Assembly: GCF_036884255.1 (NCBI RefSeq)
Contig: NZ_CP145605.1
Coordinates: forward strand, 2,914,001 to 2,978,000
Reading direction: 5' to 3'
Origin: Paenibacillus tundrae
GTDB taxonomy: Bacteria > Bacillota > Bacilli > Paenibacillales > Paenibacillaceae
DNA length: 64,000 bases
The notes below the pieces were generated by a model. That model saw only the letters and a program-made list of their open reading frames with translations. It was not told the DNA's origin and ran no database searches. This document shows positions 30,483 through 40,468 of this stretch, piece by piece (positions within the stretch are counted from its first letter, which is position 1; each line of letters begins with the position of its first letter). The position numbers and the translations under genes are program-made.

Positions 30483-30611
30483 TAAAAGGTGAAATGTCTA
30501 TTTAATTTCTTACACTTTTATTTCCCCCTTTGTTCTATACAATTATACATAATTCAACAGACGAAGGGCAGACCTTCTAGACGTTAACAACGAGAACAGG
30601 AGAACATACGA

Positions 30612-31844
30612 ATGAAGCAACATTTAAGGCAGATTCACCCTTTAGCTTGGACAATCATTGTTGGAACGATGTTTGGACGTTTGGTAACCTCGATGAGCAT
30701 TCCGTTTCTATCGATTTATCTAACGAGTGTGCTTGGAGCAACACCGACGGAAACTGGATTCACAGTCGCTGTCAGTTCATTGGCTGGAGTGATGGTGAGC
30801 TTTTATGGAGGCTATATCTCAGATCGGATTGGTCGTAAACTGGTTATGTTGGTCTCCATTTTTTGCTGGGCAGGGGTCTTTTTCATCTTTTCCGAGGCAG
30901 AGTATTTATGGGTGTTCTTTGTGGCGAATACGCTCAATGGGTTATGTCGCGCTGTCTTTGAGCCAACGTCACGGGCACTGTTATCGGACATCACTCCACC
31001 GGAGAACAAACTGCTCGTATTCAATCTGAGGTATGCCGCTATTAATCTTGGGGTTGTATTTGGTCCAATCATTGGATTTCAATTGGGGTCAGCGCAATCG
31101 ACTTTTCCATTTCTGATCTCTGGGCTCGTATACATTGTTTATGGTCTTGTGTTAATTGTACAATTCCAGCTTCAACATGCTAATCTACCACAGCCCTCGA
31201 AGGCGAAGGCACCACGCTTACGCGATGCATTGGCTACGGCTGGACGTGATCGTGTATTTTTGCCAGTACTGATTGGAACGACATTCTGTGTACTTGGTTA
31301 TGGACATTTTGGTTCAACGCTTGCCCAATACATGGAGCGTAGTACAATGTTTGATAATGGAAGTCAGTTGTTCTCCTATATGTTATCGCTCAATGCTGTA
31401 ACGGTGCTAATCGTGCAGTATCCTATCGTGCGTGCATTTCGAAATGCACCGCCGCTTGTACCGCTCATCTGGGGTAATCTCTTGGTGGCAGCAAGTTTGT
31501 TACTGTTCGGTATGGCGAGTGGCGCAGCACTACTGATGGTCAGTGTTGTATTATTCACCGTTGGAGAAGTGTTGTTATTTACAATGATGGATATGCTGAT
31601 TGATCGAATTGCGAAGCCAGAATGGAAAGGCACGTACTTTGGCACAATTGGTTTTAACAATTTTGGTAACGTTATGGCACCGATTATGGGTGGTTTATTA
31701 CTGAGCCAATTCGGAGGACATGGAATAGCTGTATTTCTTCCGCTTGCGTTGATCACGGCACTTGGGCTTCCTTTTCTATGGATTGCTCACAAGCGGCTGA
31801 TCACGAGGGAGCGGGAGGCTCACGCGCTACAGCAGAGTGCATAA
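30612..31844 (+). CDS. MFS transporter
   Basis: A 410-residue major facilitator with about twelve hydrophobic segments. The loop 2-3 motif is GGYISDRIGRKLVM, and RAVFEPTSRALLSDITPPE lies at helices 4-5. It resembles drug-efflux MFS of the DHA1 type. It is divergent from the SgrR-like regulator, suggesting ligand-controlled efflux. The ATG follows CAGGAGAACATACG. Confidence 0.9.
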   Translation: MKQHLRQIHPLAWTIIVGTMFGRLVTSMSIPFLSIYLTSVLGATPTETGFTVAVSSLAGVMVSFYGGYISDRIGRKLVMLVSIFCWAGVFFIFSEAEYLWVFFVANTLNGLCRAVFEPTSRALLSDITPPENKLLVFNLRYAAINLGVVFGPIIGFQLGSAQSTFPFLISGLVYIVYGLVLIVQFQLQHANLPQPSKAKAPRLRDALATAGRDRVFLPVLIGTTFCVLGYGHFGSTLAQYMERSTMFDNGSQLFSYMLSLNAVTVLIVQYPIVRAFRNAPPLVPLIWGNLLVAASLLLFGMASGAALLMVSVVLFTVGEVLLFTMMDMLIDRIAKPEWKGTYFGTIGFNNFGNVMAPIMGGLLLSQFGGHGIAVFLPLALITALGLPFLWIAHKRLITREREAHALQQSA

Positions 31845-31993
31845 ACCAATGTATTTCATCACGAATGTATGTGTGGTTTGTTTACAGTGATCAGCACTTT
31901 TTTAAATGTGTCACAGTAACTTCTAGGGGGCATGAAGTGTTACTTAGGATAGAGAAAAGTGAAAAACGATCATCTATACCTAGGAGGTTGAAT

Positions 31994-32809
31994 ATGTTTA
32001 AGAAGGTCGTATCCGTATGCGTTGCATCCGTGCTCTTTGGCATAATGGCAGTACCTGGATTTGCAGAAACGAACCGAGCGGAGATTCATACGGGGGTCAT
32101 TGTGAATAATCGGGTGCTCATTCCACTGCGGGTGGTATCACAGCATCTGGGTGCAAATGTAAAATGGGATAAGTATTCGAAGAGCATTCTATTGACCAAA
32201 AATGATAAGAAGATTGCTCTGGCCGTTAATTTCAAAAATGCCATTGTTAATGATTACATTGAATCTATGGATTCACCCGTTGAGTTGATCCATGCAACAA
32301 CATATGTTCCGCTCCGATTTGTCAGCCAAACGTTAGGAGCCGAGCTACAATGGAACAAGGAAGCCAAGCAGGCAAATGTTAGTCTTGATAATCACCATAT
32401 CATGATTAGCATACAACCTGATCCCGTTCAGATTGCTGATGCTCAGAAACTAACTCAAGCCCGATTGAATGAACTGTTAACCAAGTTAGATGCAACGTCT
32501 AATATGCCAGATATTAAACAAATAAGGGCGTATTTTAAGCCCTATTTTACGGAGCAATTGATTCAATCCATTCTGGATGGACTGCAGTTGCAGGGTGAAG
32601 GCGTGCGATTCGGTGCTCCAGAAACCGGCATTCATTATACGAGCAGTACAACAGCAACATTGTCTCAATCTTATGTTCTTGGGAATACATTAACCGGTGA
32701 CTCCCATTATGTATATGATCGAAATGTTGAGCTATTATACAGCAGAGGAATATGGAAGGTGCATAAGATAAAAGTCTACCTCAGAGATATTCCATACTTA
32801 GGTTATTAA
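31994..32809 (+). CDS. Secreted copper-amine-oxidase-N-domain protein
   Basis: A 271-residue exported protein. The signal peptide ends at GFAET (about residue 25). Two copper-amine-oxidase N-terminal domain repeats follow: IVNNRVLIPLRVVSQHLGA and TYVPLRFVSQTLGAELQW. The C-terminal 140 residues are unassigned. The frame opens at 31778 inside the MFS gene, but ATG 31994 behind AGGAGG with an immediate signal peptide is the start. This domain is common in Paenibacillus wall proteins and does not imply oxidase activity. Confidence 0.88.
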   Translation: MFKKVVSVCVASVLFGIMAVPGFAETNRAEIHTGVIVNNRVLIPLRVVSQHLGANVKWDKYSKSILLTKNDKKIALAVNFKNAIVNDYIESMDSPVELIHATTYVPLRFVSQTLGAELQWNKEAKQANVSLDNHHIMISIQPDPVQIADAQKLTQARLNELLTKLDATSNMPDIKQIRAYFKPYFTEQLIQSILDGLQLQGEGVRFGAPETGIHYTSSTTATLSQSYVLGNTLTGDSHYVYDRNVELLYSRGIWKVHKIKVYLRDIPYLGY

Positions 32810-32874
32810 GCGTGCGTAGCATACGTTCACATTATTAATCACATGAATTAAATAACAATTCAGTAAATATGTTC

Positions 32875-33252
32875 TTGACGTACTGACCTTTTAACGAATA
32901 CAATAAACAACAAATATGTGAGACGGGTGGGTGTAGTAATGATGTTCATGCCAAAATTGATATCTAATCGATAACTGAATACGCATGAGCATGATGACAC
33001 AACCATTTGCGTTAGAGTACATGTTCAAGAAGACGGGTTTCCATACCGAGAAGATGGGATGAAACTAGAAAGAAATCGACTTTTTGAACGACCTCTGAAA
33101 GATAGCGTCTGGCAGTCCTGTTTATGCATCCTGTCATGGACGCTCATCCGTAGTGCGAATGTCAAGGAGAAGGCCAGTAACGTTACATAATCTAATGGTA
33201 TTCTTCTTGTTATAGAAGCCATAGATGAACTTAGTTCATCTATGGCTTTTTG
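32875..33252 (+). ncRNA. Candidate noncoding transcript
   Basis: A promoter-like pair, TTGACG (32875-32880) and TACAAT (32899-32904), spaced 18 bases, and a strong terminator at 33216-33252 (AAGCCATAGATGAAC with GTTCATCTATGGCTT, then Ts) bracket about 340 bases with no convincing gene. The hairpin arms GTTCAAGAAG (33023) and CTTTTTGAAC (33080) lie inside. Tiny frames with weak ribosome sites occur. The transcript is an inference from promoter and terminator only. Confidence 0.35.
33216..33252 (+). terminator. Strong orphan terminator
   Basis: AAGCCATAGATGAAC and GTTCATCTATGGCTT form a perfect 15-base stem with loop TTA, followed by a T-run. No protein gene ends within 400 bases upstream on this strand. 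Confidence 0.85.
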
Positions 33253-33438
33253 TCGTGCACTGCAAGCAAAAGTTTCATAAGAAAGGGGGCGATCAAGCAT
33301 GTGAATTAGGTATACGTTTGTTCGTGTTGGCTCGTGAAGAGATGTAGGGTCAAGTTTAGAGTTGGTTAGGTTTTGGAATTATTGTAATCATTCAGAATCA
33401 TCCAGAAACAAAATAAATAATAGGTAGGAGAATGTAAA

Positions 33439-33507
33439 ATGGTACAACATCAATACAATCATAGAATTCATGTATGGTTTAGCGAAATTATATATGATTC
33501 AGCCTAG
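33439..33507 (+). CDS. Possible 22-aa leader ORF before the ABC exporter
   Basis: ATG 33439 to TAG 33505-33507 behind TAGGTAGGAG with good spacing. The peptide is polar and His/Tyr-rich (MVQHQYNHRIHVWFSEII...) with no recognised motif. It lies 70 bases before the ABC exporter start. The rest of 33253-33577 shows no feature. Confidence 0.25.
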   Translation: MVQHQYNHRIHVWFSEIIYDSA

Positions 33508-33577
33508 TTAAGCAGAGTTTGAGATGATGTATTTAATAGTTCTAACAAAGTGATCCGTACGTTGGAGGTGGGGCGAG

Positions 33578-35323
33578 GTGCCTAAACAAGAGAAAAAATC
33601 GATGTCATGGCTATTGAGGTATCTAAAGCCAGTCCGAATGAGACTGGTTCTGTTGTTAATTATTTTGCTGACATCGACGGGATTACAGCTTCTCAATCCG
33701 CAGATCATCAAGCGGTTTATTGATACAGCAGCGAGTGGGGGCGTAGCTTCTAGTCTCATTCAGCTTGCAGGTATATTTCTAATTATTGCGATCTTCAATC
33801 AACTGTTAACTGTAGCTGTAAGTTATTTAGGTAATGATGTCGCATGGCGGGCAACGAATCAACTAAGGGGTGATCTGCTGAAGCATTGCCTTGGACTTGA
33901 TATGAGGTTCCATAATGTGAAAACGCCTGGAGAGATGATCGAACGGGTGGATGGCGATGTCACGAGCATTTCTAATTTCTTTGCGATGTTTATTGTGCAG
34001 GTTATTGGCAGCTTTGTACTTCTTGCTGGAATCCTTGGTTTCATGTTCACGATTAATACACCGATTGCACTGGTAATGACGGTGTTCACACTGGTATCGA
34101 TTCTGTTTATGGTCTTTATTCGAAATATGGGTGTGCAGTCATCCAAAAACGAGCGAGAAGCAAGTGCGTCCTTGTTCGGTATGATTGAGGAGCGTATTGC
34201 TGGTATTGAGGATGTGCAGGCAAACGGTCATGTGCCTTATGTGATGAATCGCTTCTATCGATTGATGCGAATCGTGTTTTTGAAAGGGCGCAGAGCTTGG
34301 ATGCTTCGCGTTATTCCGTGGAATACAACGGTGATTTTGTTTGCCATAGCTGTAACTGCGGTACTCATGCTTGGTGTTCACAATTACATGCAAGGGGCGA
34401 TTAGTCTAGGAACGTTGTTCCTCATATATCAATACACACAGATGTTGAATGATCCAATTGAGATGCTGGGAGATCAGGTGCAAGAATTTCAGAAAGCCAA
34501 ATCCGGCATGCTTCGCTCACGAGAACTGCTCTCCCTGAGCAGTGAGATTAGAGACGGAAACCGAGATACACTTCCTGCAGGTGCACTGGGTCTGGAGTTC
34601 GAACATGTGCATTTTAGCTATAACGAGGATAAACCGGTATTGCGAGATATTTCTTTTAAAATTAAGCCTGGGGAACGTCTTGGTATTATCGGACGCACGG
34701 GTAGTGGGAAATCCAGTCTGAGTCGTGTTCTTCTTCGTTTGTATAATCTGAATCAGGGTGTAATCCGGGTCGGAGGCCAGGATATCACGGAGCTAACACT
34801 ACCTGCTTTATACCGCCGGGTTGGAATGGTTACGCAGGATGTACAGTTGTTTGACGGTACGCTACGGGATAACTTGACGTTATTTAACTCGGAAGTTTCA
34901 GACAGCATGATTATGGAAACGACAGAGCGACTCGGGCTGCGTCAATGGATCGATACACAACCGGAAGGATTAGACACTCACTTGAAAGCAGGCGGTTCTT
35001 CGCTTTCGGCTGGAGAAGCGCAGCTATTTGCACTAACACGTGTATTTCTGACAGAGCCAAGTCTAGTTATCCTAGATGAACCCTCTTCACGTCTGGATGC
35101 TGCTACAGAGATGTTGCTGCAGCAAGCGGTTGATGAACTAATGAAACAATGCACAGGCATAATTATCGCACATCGATTAGCTACGCTAGATCAAGTAGAT
35201 CAGATTATGGTGCTGAGTGATGGTGAGATTGTCGAATTTGGAGCGAGAGAAGAGCTCGCGAATAATCCGGATTCACATTATGCAAGATTGCGCATGACGG
35301 GTAGAGAGGAGGAGTTGGCTTGA
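33578..35323 (+). CDS. ABC exporter subunit A (TM-NBD)
   Basis: A 581-residue half-transporter with six membrane helices in residues 1-320 and an ATPase domain. It has Walker [10 protein letters not shown], Walker [13 protein letters not shown] and H-loop AHRLA. The signature is LSAGEAQ in place of LSGGQ. The start is GTG behind GGAGG. It overlaps the next half-transporter by four bases, so they form a heterodimer. The substrate (drug, lipid or peptide) is unknown. Confidence 0.9.
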   Translation: MPKQEKKSMSWLLRYLKPVRMRLVLLLIILLTSTGLQLLNPQIIKRFIDTAASGGVASSLIQLAGIFLIIAIFNQLLTVAVSYLGNDVAWRATNQLRGDLLKHCLGLDMRFHNVKTPGEMIERVDGDVTSISNFFAMFIVQVIGSFVLLAGILGFMFTINTPIALVMTVFTLVSILFMVFIRNMGVQSSKNEREASASLFGMIEERIAGIEDVQANGHVPYVMNRFYRLMRIVFLKGRRAWMLRVIPWNTTVILFAIAVTAVLMLGVHNYMQGAISLGTLFLIYQYTQMLNDPIEMLGDQVQEFQKAKSGMLRSRELLSLSSEIRDGNRDTLPAGALGLEFEHVHFSYNEDKPVLRDISFKIKPGERLGIIGRTGSGKSSLSRVLLRLYNLNQGVIRVGGQDITELTLPALYRRVGMVTQDVQLFDGTLRDNLTLFNSEVSDSMIMETTERLGLRQWIDTQPEGLDTHLKAGGSSLSAGEAQLFALTRVFLTEPSLVILDEPSSRLDAATEMLLQQAVDELMKQCTGIIIAHRLATLDQVDQIMVLSDGEIVEFGAREELANNPDSHYARLRMTGREEELA

Positions 35324-37089
35324 ATGTCGCAGGATTTATAGGTCGTTTATTTCGATTCAAATTATTATTATTTATAATCAATGGGTTGTTATGGTGTATA
35401 TTTCATTCCCTTCCGCTTGCCATCGGGATTGGTATGCAATGGTTTTTTGACCGTGTGACCATCGGATCTACCGATTACTTGTGGCTTGCGGTTCCATTAA
35501 TCTTTCTTGCACTAGTTAGAGTGGCCAGAATCGGCACATTCTTTACTGCTTTTTATGCTTGGATTACCTATGTGTATCACATACAAGCGATATTACGAAC
35601 GAATATGCTTGCAGGTATTATGCGCTGGCCTGGTCGGAATCTTCCGGCTTCACCAGGTGAGGCGATGAGTCGGTTCCGCGATGATGTCGATGAAGTGGTT
35701 GAGTATGTAGAGTCCTGGGTCGACTTCTGGGGTAGGCTGGTATTTGCCATCGTTTCAATCATCATTATGGCTAATATCAATTGGAAGATTACATTGGTTG
35801 CTGTACTTCCACTGGTTATCGTTACAATGCTTAATAACCTGTCAGGCAATCGGGCTCGTAAGTATGCTCAAGTCAATCGTGAATCGACCGGTCGGATCAC
35901 CAGTTTTATTGCTGAGACATTTGGAGCTGTGCAGGCGCTGAAGCTCGGGCAAGCAGAAGAGCATGTCTCATCCCGCTTCAATACCTTGAATGAACAACGC
36001 CGCCAAGCAGCACTGCGGGATAATCTGTTCAAGCAGTGGATGAGATCACTGAATCAACACGTTCTTAGTATCTGTACTGGCTTAATTCTGCTGATGTGTG
36101 CAGCGGAGATGAGAGCAGGGCAGTTTACGGTGGGTGATTTTGCACTCTTCACGTCCTATCTTGCCAACATCGGCTTTAGTATTTCCTTGTTTGGGTATAT
36201 GGTATTCCAACATAAACGGCTAAAGGTGTCCTTTGATCGGATGCGCAAATTATTTCGCCCTGGCGAGGAAAACCGAATTATGGATTATCGGGAAATCTAT
36301 CTGAATCAAGATCCTCCTGAGCTGACTGACATCGAGCGAAGTCCAGGAGATGAACTCCAAGAGTTAGAAGTGAGTAATCTGAGTTATCAGTATCCAGATT
36401 CCACGAACGGGATACAGAATGTTGAGTTTCGCTTGCAGAGAGGGCAATTCCTTGTCATTACAGGGCGTATTGGATCAGGGAAATCAACCTTGGTGCGCAC
36501 GCTTCTGGGTCTTCTGCCGAAACAGGAGGGAACGATCCGCTGGAATGGAAAAGAGGTAGATCCAGCTACATTTCTGATGCCTCCAAGAGCAGCATATACA
36601 CCGCAGGTTCCACGCTTATTCAGCGATACATTACGTGAGAATATTGTTCAAGGTAAACGAGAATCGGTAGATGAATCGCTGGAAAAAGCGATTCGATTAG
36701 CCGTAATGAAGAAGGATATTGAAAATCTCGATGAAGGACTTGAGACATCTGTGGGTCCTCGGGGCGTTATGCTGTCAGGCGGACAGATTCAACGGGCGTC
36801 TACCGCGCGTATGCTGATGACCGAGGCAGACCTGTTTATCTTCGACGACTTATCCAGTGCGCTAGATGTGGAAACAGAACAATTAGTTTGGGAAGGATTG
36901 GCCAGTGAGCGAGAGGTAACCTGTATTGCGGTCTCCCATCGTAGAGCCGCATTATCTAGAGCCGATCATATCATTGTAATGAAGGATGGACGCATTGAAG
37001 CGGAAGGCAGTTTGAATCACTTACTTGAAACGAGTGAAGAGATGCAACTGCTCTGGCAAGGTGAACATACACCTGCTAAGGTTGGATAA
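35320..37089 (+). CDS. ABC exporter subunit B (TM-NBD)
   Basis: A 589-residue partner of the preceding half-transporter. It has membrane segments in the first 310 residues, Walker [10 protein letters not shown], signature [10 protein letters not shown] and Walker [13 protein letters not shown], where the catalytic Glu is Asp. Together with the altered signature in the partner, this points to one working and one degenerate ATP site, as in BmrCD/TM287-288-type heterodimers. The start is TTG overlapping the previous stop. Confidence 0.9.
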   Translation: MNVAGFIGRLFRFKLLLFIINGLLWCIFHSLPLAIGIGMQWFFDRVTIGSTDYLWLAVPLIFLALVRVARIGTFFTAFYAWITYVYHIQAILRTNMLAGIMRWPGRNLPASPGEAMSRFRDDVDEVVEYVESWVDFWGRLVFAIVSIIIMANINWKITLVAVLPLVIVTMLNNLSGNRARKYAQVNRESTGRITSFIAETFGAVQALKLGQAEEHVSSRFNTLNEQRRQAALRDNLFKQWMRSLNQHVLSICTGLILLMCAAEMRAGQFTVGDFALFTSYLANIGFSISLFGYMVFQHKRLKVSFDRMRKLFRPGEENRIMDYREIYLNQDPPELTDIERSPGDELQELEVSNLSYQYPDSTNGIQNVEFRLQRGQFLVITGRIGSGKSTLVRTLLGLLPKQEGTIRWNGKEVDPATFLMPPRAAYTPQVPRLFSDTLRENIVQGKRESVDESLEKAIRLAVMKKDIENLDEGLETSVGPRGVMLSGGQIQRASTARMLMTEADLFIFDDLSSALDVETEQLVWEGLASEREVTCIAVSHRRAALSRADHIIVMKDGRIEAEGSLNHLLETSEEMQLLWQGEHTPAKVG

Positions 37090-37179
37090 GGTAGAATGAA
37101 AAGCAAAATTTGAAATGCAACTGGTGAAGGCTTGTTAAAGTAAATGATTTAACTTAACTAGCTTATCGTCACATGAAAA

Positions 37180-37224
37180 AGCCATATCAATCACTCGTCT
37201 TGAGTTGGTCGATATGGCTCTTTG
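37180..37224. terminator. Terminator between the ABC exporter and ctaB
   Basis: AGCCATATCAA pairs with TTGGTCGATATGGCT (one bulge region), with GGCTTTTTC on the minus side and GGCTCTTTG on the plus side. Confidence 0.65.
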
Positions 37225-37239
37225 CTTATCTATCTATTA

Positions 37240-38169
37240 TTATTTGATTAATTGAGCAATTAGAGAATAAGCAATGATAACAAGGAAAACAATCGTAATG
37301 TGATTAATGGAGAAGATGAACATTTTTTGTGACCATTTCTTCATTTCGTTTCTGTCAAAAGTAGCTACGCTCAAAATGAACCATGCCAAGCTTACAAGGA
37401 AGGCAACGATCGCAACAAATGGACTTAATGGCCAGAATAAGAAGCTGGAAGCCATCAGTAATACCAGATAAACATTTGTCTGGATGTAGGTACGTCTGAT
37501 TCCTTTTACAACAGGAAGCATTGGAACATTTGCTGCTTTGTATTCATCAAATCTGCGAATCGCAATACCGTAAAAGTGAGGCATTTGCCACAACAGCATA
37601 GTCACCACTAGCGCCCAGATTTCAAAGTGACCAAGTTCTGGGGAGATGGCTGCCCAACCGATAAGAGGAGGTACAGCTCCAGACAAGCTTCCTACTTCAG
37701 TGTTATAAATCGTTGTGCGTTTGGTCCACATTGTGTATGGGAACACGTAGAGCAGTAGACCTAGAATACCAAAGACAGCAGCCGACGGGGAAGCAATGTA
37801 GAGAAGTATTCCGCCGATAATGGTGATGGTAATACCTAGAATTAGTCCAGACTTAGTGTTGACTTGTCCAGTTACAGTTGGACGTGTTCTGGTGCGCTCC
37901 ATGATGGCGTCAATGTCACGATCATACAAATTGTTGAATACGCCGGCAGCTCCTATAATGAGAGAGGAGCCAATGACCGAAAGAATAATCGGTACAATGT
38001 TAGCCAAGAATGAAGCATCGAATACATACAGAGCCAAGCATAAACCTGCCAACATGGCGATTAAATTGGACTTGATAATTCCAACTTTGATCGTGTCAAA
38101 GAAGACTTTGGGAATAGAGTTGAACTCTAGTTCAATTTTGGGTTGAGACCCTTTATTCAATGTTTTCAA
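37240..38169 (-). CDS. ctaB: Protoheme IX farnesyltransferase (heme O synthase)
   Basis: A 309-residue membrane prenyltransferase of the UbiA family that adds a farnesyl group to heme B for cytochrome oxidase. The first Asp-rich motif is NNLYDRDIDAIMERTRTRPT and the second is YGIAIRRFDEYKAANVPMLP. About nine hydrophobic segments are seen. It stands alone, without the cta operon, which is common for extra ctaB copies. Confidence 0.94.
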   Translation of the reverse strand: MKTLNKGSQPKIELEFNSIPKVFFDTIKVGIIKSNLIAMLAGLCLALYVFDASFLANIVPIILSVIGSSLIIGAAGVFNNLYDRDIDAIMERTRTRPTVTGQVNTKSGLILGITITIIGGILLYIASPSAAVFGILGLLLYVFPYTMWTKRTTIYNTEVGSLSGAVPPLIGWAAISPELGHFEIWALVVTMLLWQMPHFYGIAIRRFDEYKAANVPMLPVVKGIRRTYIQTNVYLVLLMASSFLFWPLSPFVAIVAFLVSLAWFILSVATFDRNEMKKWSQKMFIFSINHITIVFLVIIAYSLIAQLIK

Positions 38170-38436
38170 GTACTCACGTCCTATATCTATACTTATATAT
38201 CTTGTGAACTTATTATAGCATTCCGTTTACTATGTGAAATAAGCAACTTTTTAGTATTAAAAATACTGTCAATTGATTGTGAACAATTTAAAAACAAGAG
38301 CTTTTTTAATTGTGAAAAATTAATTTATGTGTTACTGGGGAGAATCTTAAGATGGTGCTACAAAATTTATCTTGCCAAAGATCAATTGAATGTATATTAT
38401 CGATATAAGGGGTCTTTAATAGTTTGATTAAAGCAG

Positions 38437-38562
38437 GTGTTCACTATCGATCCTGTACCATTAAATAAGTTCATCGATGTCGCGATCGTATCTATCGCTG
38501 TACATACGGTTACCTGCACAGCTTTCTATAGTTCGGTCTACATGGAAGAAATTAAGAAATAA
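38437..38562 (+). other. Possible 41-codon gene remnant
   Basis: The 38170-38669 gap is AT-rich and holds one frame from GTG 38437: FTIDPVPLNKFIDVAIVS, a hydrophobic middle, then SSVYMEEIKK and stop. It reads like a protein end with one membrane helix, but has no clear ribosome site. It may be the tail of a lost gene or chance. Confidence 0.2.
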
Positions 38563-38669
38563 CGATTCATTGTATCACTGATTTTCTATTAAGTAGATTA
38601 ACATCTGCTTAGGCAGTTATTTTTTTGATTAAATTAGAGACATAATATATCTGGAAAGGGTGTATTGAT

Positions 38670-39590
38670 ATGAAAGAAATTTTGGATGCGATAATTATTG
38701 GTGGAGGACCTGCGGGTCTGAATGCAGCTTTGGTATTAGGTCGGGCAAGAAGAAGTGTTGCTGTAATTGATGCTGGGCAGGCAAGAAATCGGGTTACGCA
38801 AAAAGCTCATAATTTTCTGACAAGAGAGGGAGTTAGCCCTAGTGAATTTCGACGGATTGCCAAAGAGCAGATTAGTGCTTTTCCTTCAGTACAATTTGTA
38901 GAAGATACGGCAGCTTCTGTGGAAGGAAGCGATGGTTCGTTTCGAATTACGACTTCGGATGGTTTAGTGCTACAAGGTAAAAAGCTTCTGTTTGCAGTTG
39001 GTAAGAAGGATCTCCCACTTGATCTTGATGGATTGTCTGAAGTATATGGCAAGACCGCATTTGTATGTCCTTATTGTGATGGATGGGAGCTGAGGGATCA
39101 ACCTCTCGTATTAATTGTAAATGGAGCGAGAGCCTTACACTTAGCTCAAATTATCGCAGGCTGGACGAACCAATATACAATTTGTACGAATGGACCAGAT
39201 GAAATGACGGATGAACAACGTGAGGAATTGCAGCAGCACGGCGTTCCGATCTATGAATCACCAGTTGGGCGCATTGAATCACAGGATGGGATAGTACAAC
39301 GCGTAATCCTGCAAGATGGCAACCAGATTGAGTGCAGTGGTATCTTCTTCGCACCGAAGCTGTCTATCGGATCAGACCTGCCGCAATCTTTAGGATGTGA
39401 AGTAAATGAATTAGGTACAGTCGTTGTGGATGAACGAGCGAAAACTTCTGTTCCAGGTGTGTTTAGCGCGGGCGACGCTGCATCTGAATATCATCAAGCG
39501 ATTGCGGCTGCATCCTTAGGAGCACTTTCGGCAGTGAGTATCAACAGTGAATTAGCTATGGAGGCGTGGAATAAACGAGGTATTGAATGA
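38670..39590 (+). CDS. Thioredoxin-reductase-like NAD(P)/FAD oxidoreductase
   Basis: A 306-residue flavoprotein with FAD site IIGGGPAGLNAALVLGRA, redox-active CPYC in FVCPYCDGWE, and C-terminal FAD motif GVFSAGDAASEYHQ. The usual NADPH loop GGGDSA is missing; the segment instead reads LIVNGARALHLAQI. This places it with TrxB-like proteins of divergent partner, not housekeeping TrxB. The ATG follows AAAGGGTG. It is monocistronic; a weak hairpin at 39687-39720 may end it. Confidence 0.87.
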   Translation: MKEILDAIIIGGGPAGLNAALVLGRARRSVAVIDAGQARNRVTQKAHNFLTREGVSPSEFRRIAKEQISAFPSVQFVEDTAASVEGSDGSFRITTSDGLVLQGKKLLFAVGKKDLPLDLDGLSEVYGKTAFVCPYCDGWELRDQPLVLIVNGARALHLAQIIAGWTNQYTICTNGPDEMTDEQREELQQHGVPIYESPVGRIESQDGIVQRVILQDGNQIECSGIFFAPKLSIGSDLPQSLGCEVNELGTVVVDERAKTSVPGVFSAGDAASEYHQAIAAASLGALSAVSINSELAMEAWNKRGIE

Positions 39591-39736
39591 CGTGTTAAAA
39601 ATAGGGAAGTACAGATAATGAACTAGTTAACATGCATGAAATGATACAAATGATCTAAACGAAATATGACTATTATACAAGGATATAAGCGTTCAACTCC
39701 GGTATGGGGGCTGAACGCTTGCTTGTGTTCTGTGTT

Positions 39737-40324
39737 CTACTTAGAAACTAAGATGGATACGGCGCTGTAGATAAGCATGATCCCCATCAACACATTGAAC
39801 AGCCTTTCATGTCTCAATAATAAGTTCTGGAATAACGAACCACAGAGTGCCCATGTCATATTGGCGCTAATCCCAATCAGCGTTAGTATCAACGAGAATA
39901 AGATTAGATGGTGGTGTGATTGTCCTAGTGGAATGACAAACATGGAGATGGCAGTCAGACCATATATGATGACCTTGGGATTGATGAATTGCAGCACGCA
40001 ACCAAAACTGAAGCTATAGGGAGAAGTACGTAAAGCGTTGTCCTTTTTGGAATGACTTAACATGACTTTTACAGCTAAATATAGCATGTACATACATCCC
40101 AATAGATTAAGTATTGGACGGACGGTTGGAATGAATTGATGAAGCATGAGGCTGAAATAACTGGAGAGTAACATAATGATCATACAACTTAATGCGACTC
40201 CTCCTATAAAAGGAAGTGTCTTGCTGAACCCGTGATCTCGTCCGCTTGTCATTGCGATAATGTTATTAGGTCCTGGGCTGAAGGAAGATACGATAGCATA
40301 GATCAGTAACGGAATAATAAACAT
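39737..40324 (-). CDS. LysE/ArgO-family amino acid exporter
   Basis: A 195-residue membrane exporter with six hydrophobic segments. SFSPGPNNIIAMTSGRDHGF is the LysE signature, and LQFINPKVIIYGL the second. The frame is open from 40504, but ATG 40324 behind GGAGG gives the family N-terminus. It is divergent from an XRE-cupin regulator with paired operators between them, suggesting regulation by that protein. The exported amino acid is unknown. Confidence 0.9.
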   Translation of the reverse strand: MFIIPLLIYAIVSSFSPGPNNIIAMTSGRDHGFSKTLPFIGGVALSCMIIMLLSSYFSLMLHQFIPTVRPILNLLGCMYMLYLAVKVMLSHSKKDNALRTSPYSFSFGCVLQFINPKVIIYGLTAISMFVIPLGQSHHHLILFSLILTLIGISANMTWALCGSLFQNLLLRHERLFNVLMGIMLIYSAVSILVSK

Positions 40325-40366
40325 ATAGCCTCCATATCCTTTTCGTGTGCCATATAAAGTATTTTT

Positions 40367-40421
40367 GTGCTTTATAATGCACGAATTTATTTTATTGTAC
40401 AATATGTGCTCTATAACGCAC
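40367..40421. promoter_or_regulatory. Paired operator-like inverted repeats
   Basis: GTGCTTTATAATGCAC (40367-40382) and GTGCTCTATAACGCAC (40406-40421) are two closely related 16-base dyads, GTGC at one end and GCAC at the other. Centres are 39 bases apart. The second lies upstream of TATAAT at 40430. They are likely binding sites for the XRE-cupin regulator. Confidence 0.6.
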
Positions 40422-40468
40422 AATAGGTTTATAATAGAGTACAGAAGAAAAAGAATGGAGAGTGAGGC

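Noticed and set aside
33025..33300. 91-codon minus-strand frame in the gap before the ABC exporter
   Set aside because: It crosses the perfect terminator hairpin and a palindromic repeat, has low-complexity Ser/Arg composition and no ribosome site.
38143..38427. 94-codon frame downstream of the thioredoxin-reductase-like region start
   Set aside because: It begins inside ctaB on the opposite strand and continues through very AT-rich DNA. The composition is biased and there is no ribosome site.
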